NCBI RefSeq assembly: GCF_002591895.1
Contig: NZ_NISX01000014.1
Location: 2,719-66,718, forward strand
Source: Lacimicrobium alkaliphilum
Lineage (GTDB): Bacteria > Pseudomonadota > Gammaproteobacteria > Enterobacterales > Alteromonadaceae
DNA: 64,000 bases
Direction of reading: 5' to 3'
Positions 1 to 7,955 of the stretch are shown one piece after another; position 1 is the stretch's first letter, and each line of letters opens with the position of its first letter. A model generated the notes under the pieces. It worked only from the letters and a program-made list of their open reading frames with translations. It did no database searches and was not told the DNA's origin. The position numbers and the translations under genes were made by a program.

Positions 1-15
1 ATTGTGTATCGAGCT

Positions 16-47
16 CCCGGATTCCGCTGCGCTTTATCGCGGGCTAC
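16..47. repeat. REP-like intergenic repeat (GTAGCCCG family)
   Basis: Read on the minus strand this begins GTAGCCCGCGATAAAGCGCA and ends in a CCGGG block. Close relatives lie at 4380-4411 and 20599-20630, and a partial one near 15775-15800. All are intergenic, which fits a REP-type element. A second small palindrome, GTCGGAATAAATTCCGAC (64-81), follows and resembles the element at 4151-4217. Confidence 0.6.
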
Positions 48-98
48 GCCACTGGCACATATGTCGGAATAAATTCCGACCTACACAGTCCTCACTCC

Positions 99-821
99 TT
101 ACTCATCGACCTGTGCGTTGTGATAGATATCCTGCACATCATCACAGTCGTTCAGCATATCCATAAACTTTTCAAACAGCGGAATATCGTCGCCGGTAAT
201 GGTGGTGGTGGTCTGAGGCACAAAGGTGATCTCTTCGGTGTCAAACTCAATACCCTCAAAGGTCTCGGTCAGTGCTGTTTTGACTTTATAAAATTCGGTA
301 TGGGGCGCAAATACGGTGACCATGCCATCTTCCACTTCTATATCAGTAACGTCGGCATCGGCCATAATAAGAGCCTCGAGCACGGGCTCATCGTCGTCAC
401 CGGCGAAGGCAAAAATAGCCTGATGATCAAACATATGCATGACCGCACCGGGTGCACCAATTTTGGCATTGGTCTTGGTAAAACAATTGCGTACTTCGGT
501 AATGGTGCGATTGTTGTTATCGGTCAGGCAATCCACAATCACCATACAGCCGCCGGGGCCATAGCCTTCGTATCTGGCGGTGGAATAGTCTTCACCACCT
601 GCACCACTGGCTTTATCTATGGCCTTTTCCACCACATGGGCGGGTACCTGATCCTTCTTGGCTTTTTCAATCAGACGACGCAAAGAGAGGTTGGTATCCG
701 GATCAGGGCCACCGTTTTTGGCGGTCACATAAATCTCTTTACCGTACTTTGAGTAAACCTTGCTCTTTGCTGCCTGGGTTTTGGCCATCGCAACCTTGCG
801 AACTTCAAATGCTCTGCCCAT
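99..821 (-). CDS. YebC/PmpR family protein, YeeN type
   Basis: A 240-residue YebC-family protein. The family is annotated as DNA-binding transcriptional regulators, and recent work links YebC-type proteins to translation of difficult peptide stretches. The MGRAF start, then [14 protein letters not shown] and [17 protein letters not shown], match the YeeN branch (E. coli YeeN is about 238 residues), not the MAGHSKW start of classical YebC, so the upstream ATG at 821 is kept. The central EGYGPGG block and the acidic C-terminal domain are intact. It stands alone, with repeat DNA downstream. The exact role of the YeeN branch is uncertain. Confidence 0.9.
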   Translation of the reverse strand: MGRAFEVRKVAMAKTQAAKSKVYSKYGKEIYVTAKNGGPDPDTNLSLRRLIEKAKKDQVPAHVVEKAIDKASGAGGEDYSTARYEGYGPGGCMVIVDCLTDNNNRTITEVRNCFTKTNAKIGAPGAVMHMFDHQAIFAFAGDDDEPVLEALIMADADVTDIEVEDGMVTVFAPHTEFYKVKTALTETFEGIEFDTEEITFVPQTTTTITGDDIPLFEKFMDMLNDCDDVQDIYHNAQVDE

Positions 822-1057
822 AAAATGCTCTCTTTACTGATTAGAATTTGCCGATCGTGGAATACACCACCGAATCCGTTAAGGGGGCGAATTTTAGCCT
901 TAACAGCAGGTGTTTGACCAGTTTTATACCCATTGGAAGCGACAATTGCTTACCTGCGGGTTGTTGCTTCTTAATAATATGCCACTGTCTGCGGGGGCCG
1001 CTTCGTTCTGCGGCCTAGCTCCTTGCTTTGCGAGATCACATGCCCGGGCGCACTGTA

Positions 1058-1609
1058 CTAGGTTGTTTTGCTTTTGCGGCCATTGAAGTAATGGGCTGCT
1101 ATTAATCCTGCAACAAAGCCAAATAAATGATATTCCCATGAAATAAAAGACCGCCCGGGTAATACGCCAAAAATCATCGAGCCATAAACCAAGCCGACAC
1201 CCACAGAGATAAGGATCTTCAGGAACTGGCGGTGATAAAAGCCCGCCAGTACTAAAAAGCCAAACTGACCGTAGATTAAGCCACTGGCTCCGATATGCAG
1301 GGCATAGCGCCCGAGCAGCCAGACCAATATACCGGATACAAGGATGATCCATAGATTAACGAACAACGCGCGGCGCAGGCCATATTCCAGCATCAGTAAG
1401 CTGAAGATGCCCAGTGGGATGATATTGGATAAAAAATGGGCCAGGTTGCCATGTAAAAATGGTGCCAACAGAATACCTGGCAGCGCCTCAACTTCCCGCG
1501 GCAGCAAACCGAACTGATTAAGGCTGCGGCCAGTGAACAGATTGATAATCTCCACTACCAGGAACAGCCCCAGCAACCAGAGTGTTATCTTTAACTGATT
1601 TTTAAGCAT
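1058..1609 (-). CDS. Rhomboid family intramembrane serine protease
   Basis: A 183-residue, mostly hydrophobic protein with about six membrane segments. The rhomboid catalytic serine lies in GASGLIYG (about residues 107-114) and the histidine partner in WEYHLFGF near residue 160. An HGNLAHFLSN block in the second membrane segment is the usual rhomboid histidine/asparagine region. Rhomboids cleave substrates within the inner membrane; no substrate can be inferred here. It lies 48 bp downstream of the yjfC-like gene on the same strand and may be the last gene of that transcript, though E. coli yjfIJKLMC has no rhomboid. The length is typical of minimal bacterial rhomboids. Confidence 0.85.
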   Translation of the reverse strand: MLKNQLKITLWLLGLFLVVEIINLFTGRSLNQFGLLPREVEALPGILLAPFLHGNLAHFLSNIIPLGIFSLLMLEYGLRRALFVNLWIILVSGILVWLLGRYALHIGASGLIYGQFGFLVLAGFYHRQFLKILISVGVGLVYGSMIFGVLPGRSFISWEYHLFGFVAGLIAAHYFNGRKSKTT

Positions 1610-1657
1610 TTATGAATTCCTCACCCCTCTCTCCTCACACTTCACTCATTACTCTCT

Positions 1658-2821
1658 TCACAAAATCACATGGGGCAGATAGCGCGACATATCCTGGGTA
1701 ATGGGACCGCTGTCTTCGCGGACAGAGATTCCGGCAGCCTTGTCATTTACCAGCCAGGAGCCAATCAAAGTATGATTATCACCAAAGCGGGGCAGGGGAT
1801 ACCATGCCTGATAAACAAAGCCTTCTTCACCATAAGGCCCGTCACTTTCTAACAGCGTCTGGCCGTCTTCCACCAGACTGATATTAGCCCCTTCGCGGGA
1901 GAAGATGGGTTTTTTAATCAATTTATGCTGATAACTTGCGGGCAGGTCCTGTTCAAACCAGGAGGGCAGAAGATTCGGATGATTGGGAAACAGCTTCCAC
2001 AGCATAGGTAACAGGGCTTTGTTTGAGAGCACCGACTTCCACAAAGGCTCCAGCCAGTTTACTTCGGCGCTTTTAATATGCTCGCCAAACGCCTCCTGTT
2101 GCATAAATTCCCAGGGGTAAAGTTTAAACAAACTGTTTATTACCCGGTCTTTCAGATCGGTAAAATGCCCTGACTCACCCAGACCAATATCTTCGATATA
2201 CACGAAGTCATCTGTTAAGCCTGCCTCCCGTGCACAGTCCTGCAGATATTGTACTGTGCCGCGGTCTTCTTCGGTGTCTTTGCAGCAGGCGAAGTGCATC
2301 TGATTAATTTGATAGTGATGAGCAATCTCACTAAGGCGGTGAACCAACTTTTCCTGCAATGAATTGAACTGGTCAGCGCCTTTGCTGATTAGCCCGCGAT
2401 TCACCTGTTCTTCAAGCCACAACCACTGCCAGAATCCAGATTCATATAGGCTGGTGGGAGTATCGGCGTTATTTTCATATAACTTGGCCGGGCCCTTCCC
2501 CTGATACGCCAGATCCAGCCGTGAGTACAGGCTCGGATCGCGATGGTGCCAGGAATCAGACACCTGTTGCCAGAACGTTTCGGGTATGCAGAAGGCCCGC
2601 AACCATTGTTCGTCTCTGACCACCTTATCCACTACCTCCAGGCACATCTGATGCAACTCTTCGGTAGGGGCTTCGAGATCTTCTTCGATTTGCTTTAAGG
2701 AAAACTGGTAATACGCACTTTCATCCCAGTAGGGTTCGCCATACAGGGTGTGAAAATGAAAGCCAAACTCGGCCGCTTTCTGCTTCCAGTTTGCTCGGGG
2801 GGTAATAGGTAGTCTCAGCAT
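1658..2821 (-). CDS. yjfC: Glutathionylspermidine synthase family ligase (YjfC-like)
   Basis: A 387-residue protein with an ATP-grasp amide-ligase fold related to the synthetase half of glutathionylspermidine synthetase. Family marks include LYENNADTPTSLYESGFWQW (about residues 114-133), a KKPIFSREGANISL nucleotide-binding block near residue 305 and the terminal QDMSRYLPHVIL. E. coli YgiC and YjfC are stand-alone ligases of similar size without the amidase domain; their substrate is not firmly known, so true glutathionylspermidine synthesis is only a family-level guess. It lies downstream of the DUF1190 gene, as in E. coli yjfM-yjfC, with a diverged repeat element (2843-2976) in the gap. Confidence 0.85.
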   Translation of the reverse strand: MLRLPITPRANWKQKAAEFGFHFHTLYGEPYWDESAYYQFSLKQIEEDLEAPTEELHQMCLEVVDKVVRDEQWLRAFCIPETFWQQVSDSWHHRDPSLYSRLDLAYQGKGPAKLYENNADTPTSLYESGFWQWLWLEEQVNRGLISKGADQFNSLQEKLVHRLSEIAHHYQINQMHFACCKDTEEDRGTVQYLQDCAREAGLTDDFVYIEDIGLGESGHFTDLKDRVINSLFKLYPWEFMQQEAFGEHIKSAEVNWLEPLWKSVLSNKALLPMLWKLFPNHPNLLPSWFEQDLPASYQHKLIKKPIFSREGANISLVEDGQTLLESDGPYGEEGFVYQAWYPLPRFGDNHTLIGSWLVNDKAAGISVREDSGPITQDMSRYLPHVIL

Positions 2822-2842
2822 TGCCTTCTTAATTTATTTTTA

Positions 2843-2976
2843 ACCACAGAGGCACGGAGAACACAGAGAATCGATTAACGGTTAATAACTTAGTACAGAG
2901 CCGCCGTGAAACGCATAGATATAATATGCATTTTCTCCACTATTCAGACTCTGTGCTCTCTGTGGCTCTGTGGTGA
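2843..2976. repeat. CACAGAG-type interspersed inverted repeat
   Basis: The left arm starts ACCACAGAGGCACGGAGAAC and the right arm ends TCTGTGGCTCTGTGGT, so the ends are inverted copies around a diverged centre. It is the first of several copies of one family in this window (7867-7955, 15862-15937, 20658-20747 and its tandem copies, 43411-43478 and others), always between genes. Here it separates the yjfM-like and yjfC-like genes. Confidence 0.75.
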
Positions 2977-2981
2977 ATACG

Positions 2982-3626
2982 CTATCCGCCCCAGCTTCTG
3001 GAGCTGCTGCCCCAACTGGATTTGGCCCTGACCGTAGAGCCGAAGCCGCCCCGTTTAATGGTGCGGGTCACGGCAGGCTTTTTCTTAAAGGCATCCTGAC
3101 CGACGCGCAGATTCCGGTTGCGCAGGTTGCCGTAATCATAACCATCAGAGGTGATCCAGCGATTGCGATAAGAAGAGTGGCGCGAATAGGAGGTAAACAG
3201 CGGCTGTGAATAATAGCCTCTGGGTGACATCAGGTTACTCAGCATATAGCCGGCCATGAAAGGCATAAAGAATGACCCGCTGGAGGTCTGCACCTGGCGG
3301 CATTGTTGCTGGCCGAAATCGTATTCGCAATCCTGCGCATTGTTGTATTTAGGCGCGGTGCGTGCGGCTTCTTCTACCGCCTGTTTATAGGCGGTGCGAC
3401 ACTGTTCGGCATAATCCGGGTTGTCGCTGATGCAATCATCAGGCGATGTGTAAACCTTGGCTTCCTGCTTGTTGCCGCAGGCGCTGAGCAGAACGGTGGC
3501 TACACCCAGGGCCAGAGGCTTTACCGCAAACCCTTTACGCATACGGTTCAGGTTGATGCCTGAAGAGCGCTTCTGGCGGGGTTCCTGTGACTGTTGTTGC
3601 TGATAATCTGGCAATTTATCTTGCAT
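2982..3626 (-). CDS. yjfM: DUF1190 family lipoprotein-like protein (YjfM/YgiB)
   Basis: A 214-residue DUF1190 protein. A basic N-terminal region (about residues 1-35) leads into a hydrophobic segment ending LLSACGNK, a lipobox-like cysteine near residue 50. The region after it (VYTSPDDCISDNPDYAEQCR, then ALNNAQ-like CEYDFGQQQC) carries the cysteines typical of YgiB. The C-terminal half is rich in Ser, Gly, Arg and Tyr and looks disordered. Function is unknown. The order DUF350, DUF1190, ATP-grasp ligase is the same as E. coli yjfL-yjfM-yjfC, supporting a shared membrane-envelope role. The start is 12 bp from the DUF350 gene, so the two are co-transcribed. Confidence 0.85.
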   Translation of the reverse strand: MQDKLPDYQQQQSQEPRQKRSSGINLNRMRKGFAVKPLALGVATVLLSACGNKQEAKVYTSPDDCISDNPDYAEQCRTAYKQAVEEAARTAPKYNNAQDCEYDFGQQQCRQVQTSSGSFFMPFMAGYMLSNLMSPRGYYSQPLFTSYSRHSSYRNRWITSDGYDYGNLRNRNLRVGQDAFKKKPAVTRTIKRGGFGSTVRAKSSWGSSSRSWGG

Positions 3627-3638
3627 GGTCTCCTCCTA

Positions 3639-4055
3639 TCAATATGTCATGCAGGCGGCGTTGAGCAGGCCGATGGCAATAGACATGGCGGCCAGCATTA
3701 CACCGGCGGAGATTTCGTCACTGTTGATGCGTTCGACAATTTTGGGCATAAAAGTAAAACGCAGCAGGGCAAAAGCCAGCAGTTGGGCAATCAGTGCGAC
3801 CAGCCCCCAGATGGCAAAGTCGACCAGTGACACGGCATTGCTGGCAGCACCCGCAAGGGCAATACTGAAGCCAACAACTGAGCCACCAAAGCCCACTGCA
3901 GCGGCGATGCTTTTATCTTCTTTGACCAGCTTCCATTCATCATGGGGCGTGACCAAAGCATAAAGCACTTTGAATACAAACAGCAGAATAATGGAAACGA
4001 TAAAATACAGGGCGAAATTGCCCAGCCCGGAAAGCGATAACATCACAGCGTCCAT
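3639..4055 (-). CDS. yjfL: DUF350 membrane protein (YjfL-like)
   Basis: A 138-residue membrane protein with four predicted membrane segments (about residues 12-34, 50-70, 80-102 and 115-137), the layout of DUF350. The AVGFGGSVVGFSIALAGAAS stretch matches the conserved first half of the family. No activity is established. It heads the distal part of the yjf-type cluster; the next gene upstream (DUF2491) is 581 bp away across repeat DNA, so it may have its own promoter rather than being read from the yjfI end. Confidence 0.85.
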   Translation of the reverse strand: MDAVMLSLSGLGNFALYFIVSIILLFVFKVLYALVTPHDEWKLVKEDKSIAAAVGFGGSVVGFSIALAGAASNAVSLVDFAIWGLVALIAQLLAFALLRFTFMPKIVERINSDEISAGVMLAAMSIAIGLLNAACMTY

Positions 4056-4636
4056 AAGGTGTTCCTCGTTTTATTGTTAAGATAATTCAGATTGTTTATT
4101 TCCCCAGCATACGCGAAACCGGCTGAGGGTAAAGGCGCAATCGTTTTTGCGTAGGTCGGAATTAATTCCGACAGATCTCACATGTATCGCTGATTGTCGG
4201 GCTAAAGCCCGACCTACAGACCGCGTAAGCAATTTTTAGCTTATTCGGTTCAGCGGAAAACGTCATCCTGATGAAAATCAGGACCTCTTACTGATAACTG
4301 ACTCACCCAACTCTTTATTTTTGATCTTGCAGAGACACTAAGGCGCTGAGGTGCAAGAGCTATCCGCTAATCTGTTCCCGTAGCCCGTATGGAGTGCAAC
4401 GGAATACGGGGATTCTGCCAGGCCGCTGAGAAATAAATCTTTCTTACTTTTACATTCCCTTCGCCTTAGCGCCAATTATGTATTTCTCCGCGCCTTTGCG
4501 TCTCTGCGAGATCGGATTCACCTGACAACTCCAGCTTAGCTGCACAAGTCCAATAAATTGGACCGTACATAGTATTGCTTCCTCGGCGTTCTCTGCGACT
4601 CTGTGTTGAAATTTCCTAAGATAATGTTCAAATCAA
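4056..4636. repeat. Repeat-filled gap inside the yjf-type cluster
   Basis: No credible gene. It holds an element with GTAGGTCGG/CCGACCTAC ends at 4151-4217, enclosing the perfect palindrome TCGGAATTAATTCCGA (4156-4171) and a GTCGGGC/GCCCGAC hairpin. A longer element follows, with GATCTTGCAGAGACAC near 4323 inverted against GTCTCTGCGAGATC ending at 4513, and a REP-like GTAGCCCGTATGGAGTGCAA copy (4380-4411) lies inside it. A fragment of the CACAGAG family (about 4584-4615) lies just after the DUF2491 stop. Confidence 0.65.
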
Positions 4637-5284
4637 TTATCCGTTGATTTTAATATCTGCGGGTTGCAGATTCAGCCCCGTGCTTATCACCAGGCAGCGA
4701 TCTGCCCTGTCATCGATAATTTTTTCTTCCCCGCTTACCATCACAAACTCGGCATCGTCGTTCTCAAGCGGTCGCTCGTACAACATCACGAACTGGTCGG
4801 TTTCACTGATATCACCGTCCTGTTCATAGGTTTTTTCTGTCATGGCCACTGGCGGAGACGCATCACCGACGGCATCCCAGACCCGGGTAAAGGTAACCTG
4901 TTCCAGTTCATATTCCGGTTGAGAAATACCACTGTCGATCAAAGCCTGCCACTGGCTGTCAGAGCCTACGGTTTTAGTGTCATAAAAATACCAGAGTTTG
5001 ACATCGGTAATATGCTGCTCTGTGTCACCGCCATCCAGTACTACCTGCAAGAACGCATCATCATCGGTATAAAAACGCAGTAACTTGCCACCACTGTCGA
5101 GCTCGACTTCTCCCACTGCCTGAATTAGATGGGTACTGGCGGCACCATCGATCAGCAATTGTGGTTGCAATAAACGTAACTTCAGCTCATCGAGCTGAAA
5201 TGAACCGCCCAGGTACAGCCCCATGACTTCGGGAGCTTTGGGTGCGGTAGATTCTTGTTTTTTTCCAAACCACTTACTCAGCAT
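4637..5284 (-). CDS. yjfK: DUF2491 family protein (YjfK-like)
   Basis: A 215-residue soluble protein matching DUF2491/YjfK (GLYLGGSFQLDELKLRLL near the N-terminus, KLWYFYDTKTVG in the middle). Function unknown. The start chosen is ATG at 5284 (MLSKWFGKKQES): the frame stays open further upstream, but that extension lies wholly inside the channel gene and does not resemble the family. With this start the gene overlaps the channel gene by 11 bp, which indicates translational coupling. In E. coli yjfK follows the PspA-like yjfJ directly; here the channel gene lies between them. Confidence 0.85.
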   Translation of the reverse strand: MLSKWFGKKQESTAPKAPEVMGLYLGGSFQLDELKLRLLQPQLLIDGAASTHLIQAVGEVELDSGGKLLRFYTDDDAFLQVVLDGGDTEQHITDVKLWYFYDTKTVGSDSQWQALIDSGISQPEYELEQVTFTRVWDAVGDASPPVAMTEKTYEQDGDISETDQFVMLYERPLENDDAEFVMVSGEEKIIDDRADRCLVISTGLNLQPADIKING

Positions 5285-6320
5285 ACATGGCCTCCCAGTC
5301 AACTCTGGTGATGCGATTCTCAGCAATATAGTAGATCTTACTTCCGGCCTTGATTTGCTGATTTGCGGTGGGATTAAGCATGATCTTTTTGCTTTCATCA
5401 GACAAGGCAATAAGGGTCGCATCGTAATGTTTTTTCAGCCCGCTAAACAGCTGACCCACAGTGAGAGGCTTACTAAGCTCTGGTATTGCCACAGAATACT
5501 GGGCCTGCCCTTCCTGCACACTGAGAAGGTCATGGTGCAGGGCGCTGGAACCCGGATCAAAAGCTGATTTGGCCAGCATTTCTACTGCCACGCTGGGCGT
5601 ACATTCCACATTCGGGCAGTGCTGGCGTAATAACCCAACCAGGCTTTCATCTTTAAAGTAGGCGATGATATGGCTCCCGGGGTTGCGCTTACTGGCGTAA
5701 AGCGCGGCGGTCATGGTCATATCATCAAAATCATTATCGATAATGATCACACTGGCGTCGCCAATGCAGGCCCTGTCCATATCCAGATCCTGATTAAAGG
5801 ATTCGACCCTGACAAATTCGACTTTGTCGGGCATCGGATTCTCCACATCAGCCCTCACACACAGTGCAATGTCGGGAGTATTCGGGGCGTGTTCTTTTTC
5901 CCGCAGCAACAAATTGAGTAACTGAATGGTACGCTGACCATTCCAGCCGATAACGAGGATATGATTATCCAAATGCAAATCTTTCATCCCTTTTGCTCCT
6001 TTAAACCATTGGCTGGATACCCAGGCTGCAGCTCTACCCAGAATCAGCGCAAATAAGCTTAATCCCACCGGAATAATCACCAGTGATACCGCATATTTAC
6101 CGGCCTCAGTTGTGGGCGAGAGGTCTCCGTAACCTACCGTTGAGCTGGTCACCACCAACCAATAAAGATAATCAGGCCATTGATACAGTGCGGTTTCCCC
6201 GGCCCATACCAACAACAGCCAGCTCAGCAGCGCATAAACGAAAAACGCTGATACGATAACGTACCAGCGCATGTCTTGCAGATAACGACTGAGCAGTTTG
6301 CGCAGTTTGAAAAATATCAA
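5274..6320 (-). CDS. Two-TM potassium channel with RCK (TrkA-N/TrkA-C) domain
   Basis: A 348-residue ligand-gated type K+ channel. The first membrane segment is about residues 20-40; the selectivity filter TVGYGDLSPTTEAGKY spans about residues 60-77; the second membrane segment follows (SLVIIPVGLSLFALIL). A cytoplasmic RCK domain begins at DNHILVIGWNGQRTI (about residue 118), using the GWNG form of the nucleotide loop seen in some channels, and a TrkA-C-like domain ends the protein. It is expected to form tetramers in the inner membrane. It lies 12 bp after the PspA-like gene and overlaps the DUF2491 gene, so it is a true operon member absent from the E. coli yjf operon. Confidence 0.9.
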   Translation of the reverse strand: MIFFKLRKLLSRYLQDMRWYVIVSAFFVYALLSWLLLVWAGETALYQWPDYLYWLVVTSSTVGYGDLSPTTEAGKYAVSLVIIPVGLSLFALILGRAAAWVSSQWFKGAKGMKDLHLDNHILVIGWNGQRTIQLLNLLLREKEHAPNTPDIALCVRADVENPMPDKVEFVRVESFNQDLDMDRACIGDASVIIIDNDFDDMTMTAALYASKRNPGSHIIAYFKDESLVGLLRQHCPNVECTPSVAVEMLAKSAFDPGSSALHHDLLSVQEGQAQYSVAIPELSKPLTVGQLFSGLKKHYDATLIALSDESKKIMLNPTANQQIKAGSKIYYIAENRITRVDWEAMYAE

Positions 6321-6332
6321 CGCCGGGCTCCG

Positions 6333-7013
6333 TTATTTACCCAGAATACGGCTGAGCTCATCATCGGCGGAAGACTTACCACCCTGGATACCGGCTGCCG
6401 CCAGTCTGGAGCTCAGATCATCATTATCTTCGTTGCTGGCCAGTTCCTCGGCCGCTTCAAGCTCTGCACTGCGGGTTGTCTGGCGCTGTTGAATGCGATC
6501 CAGAGACTCGGTAGCCGTTTTCATCTTGCTGTTGGCACCGAGGTGACGAGAAGACACCGCAACCTGGGCCTTTTGCACTGATTCGGTGGCCTTGACCATA
6601 TCCACTTGCTGTTCCAGTCTGCGCAGATTTGCTTTAGCCTGAGAAATATTGGCAGCCAGTTTTTTCTCTGATTGTTTAAACTGATCTAACATCTGTTGCT
6701 CGGCATCCTGCTCTGAACGCAGTTCTGAGACTTTTTGGGCACAATCCAGTGCCAGCTGCCGGTCTTTGTCAGCCGCCTGACGGGCATGGTTTTCATACTC
6801 GCCGATTGAGCCGGCCAGACTGTCCACCTTTTGCTGCGCCAGTTTACACTTGGCCAGAATCTGGGTGCGGGCATGATCCGATTTGCGCAGCTCTTCTTTG
6901 GCGTCGCGGATTTCCTGCTCCAGAATACGAATGGCCTGACTATCGGCAACAGACTCTGCCGCCTCGGTAACACCGCCTTTAACAGCAGTGATTAATTTTC
7001 TCCAAACAGACAT
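6333..7013 (-). CDS. yjfJ: PspA/IM30 family protein (YjfJ-like)
   Basis: A 226-residue PspA/IM30/Vipp1-family protein. It starts MSVWRKLITAVKGG, an amphipathic helix of the kind that binds membranes, and continues as long coiled-coil helices (IRILEQEIRDAKEELRKSDH through TATESLDRIQQRQT). The C-terminus is a short tail. Family members (ESCRT-III-like) form rods and rings that protect damaged inner membrane. It is the second gene of the yjf-type operon, 13 bp after DUF2170 and 12 bp before the channel. That pairing suggests the operon answers membrane stress or ion leakage, which is an inference from context. Confidence 0.9.
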   Translation of the reverse strand: MSVWRKLITAVKGGVTEAAESVADSQAIRILEQEIRDAKEELRKSDHARTQILAKCKLAQQKVDSLAGSIGEYENHARQAADKDRQLALDCAQKVSELRSEQDAEQQMLDQFKQSEKKLAANISQAKANLRRLEQQVDMVKATESVQKAQVAVSSRHLGANSKMKTATESLDRIQQRQTTRSAELEAAEELASNEDNDDLSSRLAAAGIQGGKSSADDELSRILGK

Positions 7014-7026
7014 AACGCCTCCTCGT

Positions 7027-7416
7027 TTACTTCAAATGATCCTGATAGGCATCCAGGAAAGACGCCACATTCTGGAACAGGGTTTCTACTTCAATCACAA
7101 TGCTCTCACCTTTGGACTGAGAACTCAGTGATCCAAAAGCGGTGTAATATTCTTCATCCGCTACTACAGAAATTCCCACAGTAGTGAGTGGAAACAACAT
7201 ATGTGTTTTCAGTATTTCTTCGTTCAGGGCAGCCTTGTCTTTAACTTCGGCAACCGAAAATAACAGGGTTTCGACAATAATCTGCTCGCCGCTGATTGCC
7301 AGCCAGGCATCGATACCGTCTTCGTTAGCAATTAACAGACAATCCTGCTGGCGGGTTACCACTAAGTCTTTATTGTCACTGAATAATGCTTCTAACTGAG
7401 CAAGCTCCCAGGTCAT
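7027..7416 (-). CDS. yjfI: DUF2170 family protein (YjfI-like)
   Basis: A 129-residue soluble protein of the DUF2170/YjfI family (MLFPLTTVGISVVADEEYY near residues 72-90, acidic C-terminus). Function unknown. It is the promoter-proximal gene of the leftward yjfI-yjfJ-channel-yjfK cluster. The region upstream, shared with the divergent DUF6471 gene, holds a 10-bp inverted repeat (7494-7521) that could be an operator. Confidence 0.85.
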   Translation of the reverse strand: MTWELAQLEALFSDNKDLVVTRQQDCLLIANEDGIDAWLAISGEQIIVETLLFSVAEVKDKAALNEEILKTHMLFPLTTVGISVVADEEYYTAFGSLSSQSKGESIVIEVETLFQNVASFLDAYQDHLK

Positions 7417-7493
7417 GTTTTACTCCTTTAACAGGCACACAGCGTTTCATAATGGAAGTTATCATAGACAGACAACTTCTTCTCCGTCAAATA

Positions 7494-7521
7494 TTATTTT
7501 ATTTATTTTTGAATAAAATAA
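7494..7521. promoter_or_regulatory. AT-rich inverted repeat in a divergent promoter region
   Basis: TTATTTTATT (7494-7503) and AATAAAATAA (7512-7521) are perfect inverted copies around an 8-nt centre, between the divergent DUF2170 (start 7416) and DUF6471 (start 7570) genes. The position fits an operator or a promoter-associated AT-rich element. No regulator can be named. Confidence 0.4.
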
Positions 7522-7569
7522 GGTCTTAGTGTAAATTATAAGTCACAAATAGATTGTTTGGAGAGAGTC

Positions 7570-7842
7570 ATGCAAGGACCCAACGCAAACTGGCGCCAAT
7601 TGGTACAGCGCCTGATTAAAGCGCAGATGTCCCGGCGCGGCGCAAAATATCAGGATCTTAGCGAGCGCCTTACACAAATCGGTATTAATCAAAGCGCAGA
7701 CAACCTGAGAAATAAAGTCAATAAGGGTATTCTGGGTGCCGATCTATTGTTACAAATTATGTTTGTGCTCAATGCCCGGCCCATTGAGAGGGAGGAAATC
7801 CTGGATATCTTTAAAGAGATGGGGGTAACACTGCCCGACTAG
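7570..7842 (+). CDS. DUF6471 family small protein
   Basis: A 90-residue protein resembling DUF6471 (NWRQLVQRLIKAQMSRRG, then YQDLSERLTQIGINQS and NLRNKVNKG). The helical pattern looks like a small helix-turn-helix DNA-binding fold, but this is inferred. ATG at 7570 is chosen over the upstream TTG at 7558 because GGAGAG (7561-7566) lies a few bases before it. It is a single gene, divergent from the yjf-type operon and followed by a CACAGAG inverted repeat. It could regulate the divergent operon; there is no direct evidence. Confidence 0.75.
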   Translation: MQGPNANWRQLVQRLIKAQMSRRGAKYQDLSERLTQIGINQSADNLRNKVNKGILGADLLLQIMFVLNARPIEREEILDIFKEMGVTLPD

Positions 7843-7866
7843 AGCCGCTTTGCTATAAAAGCCATA

Positions 7867-7955
7867 TTCACCACAGAGTCACAGAGAACACAGAGGTACT
7901 AACCGGTTTAGTTCCTTAACCTCTCTGTGTCCTCTGTGACTCTGTGGTGAAATTC
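7867..7955. repeat. CACAGAG-type interspersed inverted repeat (best-preserved copy)
   Basis: About 89 bp with near-perfect inverted ends: TTCACCACAGAGTCACAGAG at the left and its counterpart CTCTGTGACTCTGTGGTGAA at the right, enclosing AACCGGTT. It lies between the convergent DUF6471 and chemotaxis-receptor genes and its right edge touches the receptor stop codon. A transcript across it would fold into a long hairpin. Confidence 0.8.

Noticed and set aside
120-752. A long plus-strand frame opposite the YeeN-type gene.
   Set aside because: Antisense shadow; the minus strand encodes a clear YebC-family protein.
924-1352. A 142-codon minus-strand frame overlapping the rhomboid gene.
   Set aside because: It is a shadow in another frame of the rhomboid coding region; rhomboid motifs are in the other frame.
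5285-5422. An N-terminal extension of the DUF2491 protein.
   Set aside because: It lies inside the channel gene; the family begins at MLSKWFG.
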